From positions 185,418-249,417 of the forward strand of contig NZ_JYLH01000010.1 in assembly GCF_001439685.1 (NCBI RefSeq): a stretch of DNA of 64,000 nucleotides, written 5' to 3'. The DNA is from Pseudomonas libanensis. Lineage in GTDB: Bacteria; Pseudomonadota; Gammaproteobacteria; Pseudomonadales; Pseudomonadaceae. The notes beneath the pieces were generated by a model. The model ran no database searches. It saw only the letters and a program-made list of their open reading frames with translations, and was not told the DNA's origin. A program made the position numbers and the translations under genes. Shown here piece after piece: positions 16,919-25,811 of this stretch. Each line of letters opens with the position of its first letter. The stretch's first letter is position 1.

Positions 16919-18199
16919 TTATTCGGCCTTGGCCTGATGCTTGACGATAATATCCACCAAGCGCTTGGCCAGCGCCGGGTAGTTTTCATCGAAGTGGTGC
17001 CCGCCCGGCAGCTTCATGGCTTCGCCCACCGCGGTCTTGTCGGTGCAGCCACTCTCATCGACTTCTTCGGCACCATAGATGCATACGACCTTCTCTGGCG
17101 GCAGCTTGGCCATTTCCGGGCCGGTCGCGGCTTCTTTGCCGGCATTACCCAGCCAGCCTTCCACTTCGATTTCAAAGCTGCCGGTGCGGGCGAAGGCCAG
17201 CAGGATGATTGCGTCGACCCGTTGCTGTTCGTTTTCCGGCATACGGTTGTAAATGGCCGGCAGTACATCGGCGCCGAACGAATAACCGGTGAGCACGAAA
17301 CGCTTGGTGCCCCATTTCTGCCGGTAATGCTGCATCAGCTCAGTGAGGTCCTTGGCGCTTTGTTCCGGGGTCTTGTGCTGCCAGTAGTAGCGCAGGGTGT
17401 CGATGCCGACCACCGGGTAACCGATCTTGGCCATCTCGCCGGCCACGTCGCGGTCCAGGTCGCGCCAGCCGCCGTCACCGGAGAGGAACAGGGTCACGGT
17501 GTCCTTGGCTTGGCCAGCGGGTACTTCCACCACTGGAATGGCCAGGCCGCCGTTGTCCGAACCTACCAGTTGCTTGCGCAGCTCGTTGTTCAGAATTTGC
17601 GGGTAATGAATGTCGTAGTCGCTGATGCTGGTAGTGGCACGCGGTGTGTCGCGTACGAAACTGGCGCTTTCATCGTCAGGGTTGTCGTTCCACGCCACCA
17701 GCCAGTTGCCATGGGCGGCGGTTTTCGGCAGTGGGTCCTTGCAGCCTTCCTGGGTCAATGCGAAGCCCACCGAGATGGCGTTGGCCTTGTCATCGTTCTG
17801 GGTGGCCAGCCAGCGCCAGGCGAGTGCGGCGCCAGGGCCGATGCCGCTGACCAACGTTGCCGGGCCCTTGAGCTGGGCCAGGGCACCTTGCAGGGCTCGT
17901 TCCTGCGCTGTGCAATCAGCCTTGGGCAGGACCACCTGGATGATCTGTGCCGCGCCGCCCTGGCTCAGGGCAATCAGCTGGCTGTCGGTCAGGGTTTCAT
18001 CAGCCATCACCGCCACGGCTACACGAGCTTTCGCGGTGCTGGCCGGGGTCACGCGGGTCATCACCGAGCCGTCGGCCTGGGGCAATTGCTCCAGGATCGG
18101 CTGTGGGGCAGGGCGGTTCCAGTACCAATAGCCGCCACCCAGGATCAGGGCGAGCAGCACTACAAAGGCCAATACATACCGCCAGGAGCGTCGAATCAT
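16919..18199 (-). CDS. VirJ/AcvB-family serine hydrolase, probable aminoacyl-phosphatidylglycerol hydrolase
   Basis: A 426-residue protein with one N-terminal TM/signal segment (VLAFVVLLALILGGGYWYW), so anchored in or exported across the inner membrane. The C-terminal half is an alpha/beta hydrolase of the VirJ/AcvB type: the nucleophile is in TGYSFGADVLP, and FLSGDGGWRDLD and GGHHFDENY supply oxyanion and His candidates. Its start overlaps the mprF stop (TGATG), so it is translationally coupled. In P. aeruginosa the gene beside the alanyl-PG synthase encodes an alanyl-PG hydrolase; I infer the same role, that is, trimming of the lipid made by MprF. Confidence 0.82.
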   Translation of the reverse strand: MIRRSWRYVLAFVVLLALILGGGYWYWNRPAPQPILEQLPQADGSVMTRVTPASTAKARVAVAVMADETLTDSQLIALSQGGAAQIIQVVLPKADCTAQERALQGALAQLKGPATLVSGIGPGAALAWRWLATQNDDKANAISVGFALTQEGCKDPLPKTAAHGNWLVAWNDNPDDESASFVRDTPRATTSISDYDIHYPQILNNELRKQLVGSDNGGLAIPVVEVPAGQAKDTVTLFLSGDGGWRDLDRDVAGEMAKIGYPVVGIDTLRYYWQHKTPEQSAKDLTELMQHYRQKWGTKRFVLTGYSFGADVLPAIYNRMPENEQQRVDAIILLAFARTGSFEIEVEGWLGNAGKEAATGPEMAKLPPEKVVCIYGAEEVDESGCTDKTAVGEAMKLPGGHHFDENYPALAKRLVDIIVKHQAKAE

Positions 18200-20841
18200 C
18201 AGCGTTTCACCAATCCAGTCAAGCCGCCCGCGATCAGGGCGGCGGTATCGGCCAGTGCCACCAGCGGATCAAGTCCTGCGGGCACGGCCATGTAACGGGG
18301 TTCCCAGTCAGGCTGGAACTTGTCTTTGAAGCGGCGCAGACCTTGAAAGTTATACAGTTGCTCGCCACGACGGAACACCATCGAGCCCAGGCGCTGGGTC
18401 AACGGTGCGCCACGCCGCGGTTGCAGGCCCGACAACGGCACCATGCCGAGGCTGAAGCGGGCGTAGCCGTGGTTCTTATAATGTTGAATCAGGCCCACCA
18501 TCATGAACTCCATGGTCAGCTTGGGCGCGTCCGGGTGGGCACGCATCAGGTCAAGACTGGCCAAGTCATGGTTGTAGGTCTCGAGCAGATTGGCAAAGGC
18601 CACCGGGCGCCCTTCGAAGCGAATGATCGCGATACGGAAGTGCTTGAGGTAGTCGTCGCTGAAACGGCCCAGGGAGAAGCCTTTTTCCCGCACATTCTTA
18701 CCTGTCAGCCAGGCATCGGAGATAACTTTTAATTCATCCATCGGCGCCTGGCCGGGTTCGAAGATTTCCAGGGACAGGCCGTCCCGGGTGCCACGGTTCC
18801 AGGTGTAGCGCAAATCCTTCATCTCTTTGCCCTTGGCTTCCAGGTCAAAGCGTTTCAGGTCGACGCGGGCTTCTTCGCCCAGCTTGATCGCGGTGAGGCC
18901 GATGTCCATGTAGTACGGCAGGTTCTCGGCACGGACCTGATAGAACACCGGGCGGGCATGATGGATGTCGCACAGATCACGGAACTGCCAGATCATCTCG
19001 GCACGCGGTTGGGTCGGGCCGATCGGGTCGTACAGGGCCACCAGGCTGCGTCCGCGACGGGCGTACATCAGGAAGGCTTCGTCGTTGGGGTGGAACAGCA
19101 GCGCCTTGTCGCCAGTCAGCGCCAGGCCGCCGTCGGGCTGGGAGGAGGCCATCAGGATCTTGGTGGCGCGCTCCAGTTCCTCCGGCGTCGGCAAGTGGAT
19201 GACCGGGCGTGCAGTGCGCAGCAGCCAGGTCAGCGACACGATTACCAGCAGTACCGCGGCACCCAGCAATGAGCGCAAGCCACGTGGGGCGTTGGCGTCG
19301 AGAGTGAACTGCCACCACAGTTGATGGCTGTAGGGCACGTCCTGATAGGCGAACAGCAGCAACCAGATCGAAGCGCCGAGTACACAGACACTGGCCACCA
19401 GGTACAGCGGCGAAAAAGGCAATTCGGTCAGGCGGCTGGCGCGGTAGAACGAGCGACGGAAGATCGCCAGCAGCACCGCAGTCATAGTCATCAGGCTGGC
19501 TTCTTCCCAGTCGAAACCTTTAAGCAGCGAAAGCAGGGCGCCCACCAGCAGCAACACCATGGTCAGCATCCATGCCGCCGACAAGCGTCGACGCAGGCCC
19601 TGGGCGAGCAGCAGGCATAACACGCCGATCAGGCTGGCACCAAAGTGCGAAGCGTCAATCAGGCGGTGGGGAATCAGGAAGCCGATGTTTTCCAGGCGTG
19701 AGTCGATCTCCGGCGTGGCGCCGGAAAACAGCAGGACCACGCCGGACAAAAAAACCAGTACGGCCAGTACTGGCGCCGCCAGCCCCGAGGCCACCCGCAG
19801 GCTTTGCTGGGTCTGGAATAGACGCTGGGCCTCGTTGACCAGCAGGAACACACAGGCGATCAACAGCGGCAAGACCACGTAGATCATCCGGTACAGCAGC
19901 AAGGCGGCAGCCAGGGGCGCGGCACCGAGTTTGTCGGCGAAGGCCGCCAGCAGGATCGCTTCGAATACACCCACGCCTCCCGGCACATGGCTGAGCACAC
20001 CGGCGGCCAGGGCCAGCAGGTACACCAGCAGGAACGGACCGAAGGGCGGTGCTTCCGGCAACAACATATAAAGGACGGTGGCGGCAGCGGCGACGTCCAG
20101 TGCGGTGATGATCAGTTGCAGGAAGGTCAGGCGACGACCAGGCAGGCGCAGGGTACGGCGACCGGCCTTGACCAGCAGGTTGTCGGGGTAGGGCTGTTCC
20201 GGCAGGCGGCGGCGATAGATACCGATGCACAACGCGGCTGACAGCAGCAGCACGGCACCGGCGATGCCGCCGAGCAGGCCTTGCGGCAGATGCAGGTAAG
20301 TCGAGGCCGCCGGCAGGTTGCTCAAGGTGGCCAATGCGGCCAATGGCGGCAGGGCACAGCCCAAGGCCAGGCTGGCGAACACGGTCATGTGTGCTACTTC
20401 CGACGCGCCGATGCCATGCCGTGCATATAGACGGTAGCGCACCGAGCCGCCCGAGAGCATCGACAAACCAATGGCGTTGCCGATGGCAAAGGCGGTGAAG
20501 CCACCCAGGGCCAGGGTCTTGGCGGGCAACTTCACCCCGGCATAACGGGCACCGGAGAATTCATAGCCGAGCAGGATGACGAAGCCGGCGACCGCCGCTG
20601 CAAACGCGCCGAGCAGGGCTGGCTTGGGCACCTCCAGGATCGAGTCATGCAGGGCATAGAGATCCAGTTCCAGCAGCAGGTGTCGGCAAGCGATCAGGGC
20701 GATAGCAAACAACAGCAGCGTAACCGCCAGGCCGATAGGCTGTCGGTACTTGCTCAACAGATCCAGCCAGCGCAAGCGGGTGGGCGTGATCGGTTGTTCT
20801 GCTGTGACAGTGTCTTGTGGTTCAGACGAGTTGGCGCGCAT
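18199..20841 (-). CDS. mprF: Phosphatidylglycerol aminoacyltransferase/flippase MprF
   Basis: An 880-residue inner-membrane enzyme that transfers an amino acid (alanine in P. aeruginosa, lysine elsewhere) from tRNA to phosphatidylglycerol and flips the product, lowering surface negative charge. The N-terminal ~530 residues carry about a dozen hydrophobic segments (flippase domain with SMLSGGSVRYRLYARHG), and the C-terminal ~330 residues are the DUF2156 GNAT-like synthase with FLMYARRGRSLVALYDPIG and GRPVAFANLLE. I choose ATG 20841 with GAGGTG 4 nt upstream over the TTG at 20844. The VirJ-like gene overlaps its stop. Confidence 0.93.
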   Translation of the reverse strand: MRANSSEPQDTVTAEQPITPTRLRWLDLLSKYRQPIGLAVTLLLFAIALIACRHLLLELDLYALHDSILEVPKPALLGAFAAAVAGFVILLGYEFSGARYAGVKLPAKTLALGGFTAFAIGNAIGLSMLSGGSVRYRLYARHGIGASEVAHMTVFASLALGCALPPLAALATLSNLPAASTYLHLPQGLLGGIAGAVLLLSAALCIGIYRRRLPEQPYPDNLLVKAGRRTLRLPGRRLTFLQLIITALDVAAAATVLYMLLPEAPPFGPFLLVYLLALAAGVLSHVPGGVGVFEAILLAAFADKLGAAPLAAALLLYRMIYVVLPLLIACVFLLVNEAQRLFQTQQSLRVASGLAAPVLAVLVFLSGVVLLFSGATPEIDSRLENIGFLIPHRLIDASHFGASLIGVLCLLLAQGLRRRLSAAWMLTMVLLLVGALLSLLKGFDWEEASLMTMTAVLLAIFRRSFYRASRLTELPFSPLYLVASVCVLGASIWLLLFAYQDVPYSHQLWWQFTLDANAPRGLRSLLGAAVLLVIVSLTWLLRTARPVIHLPTPEELERATKILMASSQPDGGLALTGDKALLFHPNDEAFLMYARRGRSLVALYDPIGPTQPRAEMIWQFRDLCDIHHARPVFYQVRAENLPYYMDIGLTAIKLGEEARVDLKRFDLEAKGKEMKDLRYTWNRGTRDGLSLEIFEPGQAPMDELKVISDAWLTGKNVREKGFSLGRFSDDYLKHFRIAIIRFEGRPVAFANLLETYNHDLASLDLMRAHPDAPKLTMEFMMVGLIQHYKNHGYARFSLGMVPLSGLQPRRGAPLTQRLGSMVFRRGEQLYNFQGLRRFKDKFQPDWEPRYMAVPAGLDPLVALADTAALIAGGLTGLVKR

Positions 20842-21082
20842 CAATCACCTCGTGGATTGTGCGCGACAGGATGGGGGTATCCAGCCAAGTTACCAATCCC
20901 TATGGACAAAATAATTACAAATATTAACGCGGATCACCGGGTGGGGCGACTGCGGCCATTGGTCGTAGAGGGGAGCGCTTGAGCATTGAGCCTAGCGTGC
21001 AATGAGATGGACTCTACAAACCCTGTACGGTTTCATGAAAGATGCCATGTCATTGTTTCAGGAGAACTTTTTCACCGGATAC

Positions 21083-21116
21083 AAAAAAGGCCACTCTTTC
21101 GAGTAGCCTTTTTTGA
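21083..21116 (-). terminator. Rho-independent terminator of the downstream initiator tRNA gene
   Basis: On the minus strand GGCTACTC and GAGTGGCC pair around GAAA, with one G-U pair, followed by six T residues. It lies 5 nt after the CCA end of the tRNA at 21121-21197. Confidence 0.88.
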
Positions 21117-21120
21117 TGTT

Positions 21121-21197
<77 letters not shown>

Positions 21198-21335
21198 TCT
21201 GTGGGCGGCATTCTACAGCCCAGCGGCAGGGTGTCAACCGTTAATGCGCCGATGGGGCCAATTAGTGCGAATTATTCTGAAATCAAGGTGTTGGCGCGTT
21301 TTTGGTAAGAGGGGGGAGGAAAAACAGACGCACAC

Positions 21336-21369
21336 AAAAAAGGCCACTCTTTCGAGTAGCCTTTTTTGA
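21336..21369 (-). terminator. Rho-independent terminator of the upstream initiator tRNA gene
   Basis: It has the same stem, GAAA loop and T-tract as the one at 21083-21116, placed 5 nt after the tRNA at 21374-21450. Each tRNA copy therefore has its own terminator. Confidence 0.88.
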
Positions 21370-21373
21370 TGTT

Positions 21374-21450
<77 letters not shown>

Positions 21451-21667
21451 TCTGTGTGTCGGCATTCTACAGAGGAACGCGAGTGTGTCAACCCGTGAAT
21501 CGAATAAAAGCGCTTGTGCTTCAATCGCTTAGCTCTTAAAAGTGCCACCCTGAACCGCTCGGAGCCAGTCAGGCCGAGGCTTTCAGCTCTATCGGAAGGC
21601 TGAATTCGATTGAGAAAATGAATTCCTCTGGGAAACTTCCTACCATTTGGAAGGAAGAATCAAACTA

Positions 21668-21683
21668 CTGGTGCTATATACAG
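21668..21683 (+). promoter_or_regulatory. LexA (SOS) box of dinB
   Basis: CTGGTGCTATATACAG fits CTG-N10-CAG with an AT-rich centre, the LexA box form in gamma-proteobacteria. It lies 45 nt upstream of the dinB start. Confidence 0.88.
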
Positions 21684-21728
21684 GTGCGGATGCGATACTG
21701 CCCACCCGTTGGTTCACACCCCGTTTAT

Positions 21729-22787
21729 ATGACGCAGCGCAAAATCATCCACGTCGATTGTGATTGCTTCTACGCCGCCATTGAGATGCGCGACGACCCG
21801 AGCCTGGCGCAAAAGCCCTTGGCCGTGGGTGGCTCGGCGGACCGTCGGGGCGTGATCGCTACTTGCAACTACGAAGCACGGGCGTACGGTGTTCGTTCTG
21901 CCATGTCGTCGCGCCACGCCTTGAAGCTGTGCCCGGACCTGACCATCGTCAAGCCGCGCATGGATGCCTATAAAGAAGCATCGAAGGAAATCCAGACGAT
22001 CTTTCGCGACTACACCGACTTGATCGAGCCGTTGTCGCTGGATGAAGCCTACCTTGACGTCTCCGACAGTCCGCATTTTGGCGGCAGTGCCACGCGCATT
22101 GCCCAGGATATCCGCCGCCGCGTTTCCAACCAGCTGCATATCACCGTGTCTGCCGGTGTGGCGCCGAACAAGTTTTTGGCCAAGATCGCCAGCGACTGGA
22201 AGAAACCCAACGGCCTGTTCGTGATCACTCCGGACCAGGTCGAAGACTTTGTCTCGCAGTTGCGCGTCAGCAAGCTGCACGGCGTCGGCAAGGTCACGGC
22301 GGATAAGCTCGCACGCCTGGGGATCGAAGACTGCCTGCAATTGCGCGAATGGAACAAACTGGCGCTGGTGCGCGAATTCGGCAGTTTTGGCGAGCGCCTG
22401 TGGAGCCTTGCCCGTGGGATTGATGACCGCGTGGTACAGAACGACAGCCGTCGACAATCCATCAGTGTGGAAAATACCTACGACGTGGACTTGCCGGATC
22501 TCTCAAGCTGCCTGGCGAAACTGCCCGAGCTGATGGAAACCCTGGCCGGGCGGATGGCGCGCATAGACAGCAGCTACCGGGCAGGCAAGCCGTTTGTCAA
22601 AGTGAAGTTTCATGACTTTACCCAGACGACGCTGGAACAGGCCGGGGCAGGGCGGGATCTGGAAAGTTATCAACAGTTGCTGACCCAGGCGTTCAATCGC
22701 GGGGGCAAGCCGGTGCGGTTGCTGGGGATTGGGGTGCGGTTGCTGGACCTGAGCGGCGGCAACGAACAGCTCGAGTTTTCCTGGTAG
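21729..22787 (+). CDS. dinB: DNA polymerase IV (DinB)
   Basis: A 352-residue Y-family translesion polymerase. Catalytic acidic residues are in IIHVDCDCFYAAIEMRD (D8) and SLDEAYLDVS (D and E near residue 103); the steric-gate region CFYAAIE is intact. A helix-hairpin-helix (KLHGVGKVTADKLARLG) and the little-finger domain follow; the end is LEFSW, not an obvious QLxLF clamp-binding motif, though QLEFSW may serve. I choose ATG 21729 (MTQRKIIHVDCD) as the family start; 37 extra codons upstream would overlap the LexA box at 21668. SOS induction is therefore expected. Confidence 0.95.
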   Translation: MTQRKIIHVDCDCFYAAIEMRDDPSLAQKPLAVGGSADRRGVIATCNYEARAYGVRSAMSSRHALKLCPDLTIVKPRMDAYKEASKEIQTIFRDYTDLIEPLSLDEAYLDVSDSPHFGGSATRIAQDIRRRVSNQLHITVSAGVAPNKFLAKIASDWKKPNGLFVITPDQVEDFVSQLRVSKLHGVGKVTADKLARLGIEDCLQLREWNKLALVREFGSFGERLWSLARGIDDRVVQNDSRRQSISVENTYDVDLPDLSSCLAKLPELMETLAGRMARIDSSYRAGKPFVKVKFHDFTQTTLEQAGAGRDLESYQQLLTQAFNRGGKPVRLLGIGVRLLDLSGGNEQLEFSW

Positions 22788-22800
22788 CAGCCCGAAACAA

Positions 22801-22890
22801 ATGTGGGAGCTGGCTTGCCTGCGATAGCAGCGTGTCAGTCACAAATGCTTTAACTGATACACCGCTATTGCAGGCAAGCCAGCTCCCACA
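22801..22890. repeat. REP pair (CTGGCTTGCCTGC type)
   Basis: Units 22801-22830 and 22865-22890 are inverted copies of GTGGGAGCTGGCTTGCCTGC; the spacer TGTCAGT...ACTGATA also pairs. It lies between the convergent dinB and the lipoprotein gene. Confidence 0.9.
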
Positions 22891-22916
22891 GTTTGATTTT
22901 CACAGGTGTTGAGCGA

Positions 22917-23870
22917 TCAGCGTGCGCCGGGATCCGCCACCAAACGCCCTGCATCCTTGGTCAACGCCTGCACAAACTCCTGCTGCAATTCCGGATCATT
23001 GCGCGTCAGTTCAATCAGGCTTTGTTCCAGTTCGCTGGCCTCTTCTTCCAGGCCCAGTTCCGACAGGCGTTTGACCCGGTGTACCCACTGGTTCACCTCG
23101 TCATCTTCCAGGTCGTCGTAGATCAGCCCGTGGGCTTCCAGCAATTTGCCGCGCAGGCTGTTGCTGACCGCCAGGGTCGAGTCCGTATGCACGTCATCCT
23201 GGCCGTCTTCGACGCTGATCTTCAAGGTCGTGACGCGGTTCAGGTCTTGCTCGGCAAATGGGCTGTCCAACAGGTTCAGGCGTAGTATGCCGTTGCGGTC
23301 GGTGGTCAGCTCATGGGTCTGCTTGCCGGCGGTGACCTGTACCGGGCGTTCGCTCCAGGGCAGGCTCGAATACTCCAGGCGCTTGTCGCGCTGGACTTCA
23401 TCGATAGCCGCCAGGTTCTGTTGCGCACGGCCGTGGGATTGCACGTTCATGAACGGGTTGATGCCGTCCACACCGTAGCTCAACCAGTCACGGGTCACGC
23501 TCGTGGGCAAGTTGCCGAGGGCGAAGATATTCGCCACGTTGGCGCCCACGCCGGCCACCAACGCCACGGCACCCAGCGGCATCTCATAGAGTTTGCGCCA
23601 GGGCTGATAGGGCGTGTAGCGGTCGTAACGACGGGTGACTTCGAATTCGGTGACTTCGAAGGTCTTCTGCTCATGGATGCGAACCCGACGTTGCGGCAGC
23701 TCCAGCACTTTGGGTTCGCCGACATCGATCTGCAGGCTGTGGTCAAGCAACTTGCGCTCGATCCGCTCCTCGTGCTCACTGCGTTGCGACATCTGATTGG
23801 CGCAGCCGCTGACCAGCAGGGCGCCGCACAAGGCGGCGCCCCCCAGGGCTCTGGTGTGTGGCTTGAACAT
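22917..23870 (-). CDS. Uncharacterised lipoprotein
   Basis: A 317-residue exported lipoprotein: signal sequence 1-22 with lipobox LLVSGC, then a +2 Ala, which favours outer-membrane sorting. No domain is recognised with confidence. Around residues 95-125 a hydrophobic glycine/alanine-rich segment (GAVALVAGVGANVANIFALG) may insert in a membrane, and the C-terminal ~60 residues are acidic and helical. It starts 20 nt after the proS stop, so it is likely co-transcribed with proS. The ribosome-binding site is weak (AAGAGA). Confidence 0.8.
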   Translation of the reverse strand: MFKPHTRALGGAALCGALLVSGCANQMSQRSEHEERIERKLLDHSLQIDVGEPKVLELPQRRVRIHEQKTFEVTEFEVTRRYDRYTPYQPWRKLYEMPLGAVALVAGVGANVANIFALGNLPTSVTRDWLSYGVDGINPFMNVQSHGRAQQNLAAIDEVQRDKRLEYSSLPWSERPVQVTAGKQTHELTTDRNGILRLNLLDSPFAEQDLNRVTTLKISVEDGQDDVHTDSTLAVSNSLRGKLLEAHGLIYDDLEDDEVNQWVHRVKRLSELGLEEEASELEQSLIELTRNDPELQQEFVQALTKDAGRLVADPGAR

Positions 23871-23890
23871 GACGTCTCTTGGTCTGGTTT

Positions 23891-25606
23891 TCAGCGACGA
23901 ATGCGCGCCTGGAGGAAAGACAGCACGTCAGCCACCGGCAACGGTTGGGCTTTGGCTTCGGTCCGGCTCTTGTATTCCAGGTTGCCATCGGCCAGGCCAC
24001 GGTCACTGACCACGATCCGGTGCGGGATGCCAATCAGTTCCATGTCGGCGAACTTGATACCCGGGCTGGTCTTCTTGTCCCGGTCATCCAGCAGCACTTC
24101 AAAACCGGCGGCCGTCAGTTCGGCATACAGTTTGTCGGTGGCTTCGCGTACCTGCTCGGTTTCGTAGCGCAGTGGCACCAGGGCCACCTGGAACGGTGCC
24201 AGGGCGTCACTCCAGATAATGCCTTTTTCGTCGTTATTCTGTTCGATGGCAGCGGCTACCACACGAGAAACGCCGATGCCGTAGCAACCCATTTCCAGGG
24301 TGATCGGCTTGCCGTTCTCGCCCAGCACTTCGCACTTCATCGCCTTGCTGTACTTGTTGCCCAGCTGGAAGATATGCCCGACTTCGATGCCGCGCTTGAT
24401 TTCCAGGGTGCCTTTGCCATCGGGGCTTGGGTCGCCGGCGACAACGTTACGCAGGTCAGCCACGGTCGGAACCGGCAGGTCACGCTCCCAGTTCACGCCG
24501 AAGTAGTGCTTGTCGTCGATGTTCGCGCCGATGCCGAAGTCGCTCATCAGCTCCACCGAACGGTCGATAATGATCGGCAGCGGCAGGTTCAGCGGGCCCA
24601 GGGAACCGGCACCGGCGCCGATGGCGTCACGCAGTTCGGCGTCGGAGGCCATGACCAGTGGGCTGGCCACGCCAGGTTGGTTGGCCGCCTTGATTTCGTT
24701 GAGCTCATGGTCGCCACGGATGACCAGGGCGATCAGCTTGCCTTCTTCTTCGGCGTGCACGATCAAGGTCTTGATGGTCTTTTCAATCGGCAGATTGAAT
24801 TTTTCCACCAGGGCCGCGATGGTCTTGGTGTCAGGGGTATCGACCAGGCGCAGTTCCTCGGCCGGTGCGGGGCGGGAAGTTTCCCGTGGCACGGCTTCGG
24901 CTTTCTCGATGTTGGCCGCGTAGTCGGAGCCGTTGCTGAACACGATATCGTCTTCGCCGGATTCGGCCAGTACGTGGAATTCGTGGGAGCCGGCACCGCC
25001 GATGGAGCCGTTGTCCGCTTCAACCGGGCGGAATTTCAGGCCCAGGCGGGTGAATACGTTGCAATAGGCCTGGTGCATGCGGTCGTAGGTGACCTGCAGC
25101 GACGCGAGGTCGGCGTGGAAGGAATAAGCGTCCTTCATGATGAACTCGCGGCCACGCATCAGGCCGAAGCGTGGGCGGATTTCATCACGGAACTTGGTCT
25201 GGATCTGATACAGGTTCAGTGGCAACTGCTTATAGCTGCTCAACTCGTTGCGCATCAGGTCGGTGATGACCTCTTCATGGGTCGGGCCGGCGCAGAAATC
25301 GCGGCCATGACGGTCCTTGAAGCGCAGCAACTCAGGGCCGTACTCTTCCCAGCGCCCGGATTCCTGCCACAACTCAGCCGGTTGGGTGCTCGGCATCAAC
25401 ACTTCCAGAGAGCCGGCGGCGTTCATTTCTTCACGAACGATGGCTTCGACCTTGCGCATCACCTTCAAGCCCATGGGCAACCAGGTGTACAGGCCCGAGG
25501 CCAGTTTGCGGATCATACCGGCGCGCAGCATCAGTTGGTGGCTGATCACTACCGCGTCGGAAGGCGTTTCTTTCTGTGTGGCGAGCAAATATTGACTGGT
25601 ACGCAT
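23891..25606 (-). CDS. proS: Prolyl-tRNA synthetase
   Basis: A 571-residue bacterial-type class II synthetase. Motif 1 lies near residue 70, motif 2 is in FRDEIRPRFGLMRGREF, and motif 3 in CYGIGVSRVVAAAIEQ; between motifs 2 and 3 is the INS editing domain (about 225-400) that clears Ala-tRNA-Pro. The C-terminal anticodon-binding domain has DDRDKKTSPGIKFADMEL. ATG 25606 (MRTSQYLLATQKETP) is the universal family start, so the longer opening to 25720 is ignored. A lipoprotein gene follows on the same strand. Confidence 0.96.
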   Translation of the reverse strand: MRTSQYLLATQKETPSDAVVISHQLMLRAGMIRKLASGLYTWLPMGLKVMRKVEAIVREEMNAAGSLEVLMPSTQPAELWQESGRWEEYGPELLRFKDRHGRDFCAGPTHEEVITDLMRNELSSYKQLPLNLYQIQTKFRDEIRPRFGLMRGREFIMKDAYSFHADLASLQVTYDRMHQAYCNVFTRLGLKFRPVEADNGSIGGAGSHEFHVLAESGEDDIVFSNGSDYAANIEKAEAVPRETSRPAPAEELRLVDTPDTKTIAALVEKFNLPIEKTIKTLIVHAEEEGKLIALVIRGDHELNEIKAANQPGVASPLVMASDAELRDAIGAGAGSLGPLNLPLPIIIDRSVELMSDFGIGANIDDKHYFGVNWERDLPVPTVADLRNVVAGDPSPDGKGTLEIKRGIEVGHIFQLGNKYSKAMKCEVLGENGKPITLEMGCYGIGVSRVVAAAIEQNNDEKGIIWSDALAPFQVALVPLRYETEQVREATDKLYAELTAAGFEVLLDDRDKKTSPGIKFADMELIGIPHRIVVSDRGLADGNLEYKSRTEAKAQPLPVADVLSFLQARIRR

Positions 25607-25719
25607 GGTAGGCCGTTGTCGGTTGCTTGGACTTGAAATGACTTGGGATTGTACGGGCGGTTGCTGCCGGAGTACAGGCGTGACGTTGCGGGGGGATCTG
25701 ACTGACTGTGGGAGATCCA

Positions 25720-25810
25720 ATGTGGGAGGGGGCTTGCCCCCGATGGCGGTGTGTCAGTGTCAGATGTACTGACAGACACACTGCCATCGGGGGCAAGCCC
25801 CCTCCCACAT
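25720..25810. repeat. REP pair (GGGGGCTTGCCCCC type)
   Basis: Inverted units carrying GGGGGCTTGCCCCCGATGGC with a spacer that also pairs (GTGTGTCAGT/ACTGACAGACACAC). Its right end stops 1 nt before the ampG stop codon at 25812. Confidence 0.92.
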
Positions 25811-25811
25811 T

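Noticed and set aside
22917..23870. BamC or other assembly-factor identity for the lipoprotein after proS
   Set aside because: Only the lipobox and length are suggestive; no BamC signature was recognised and the gene neighbourhood differs.
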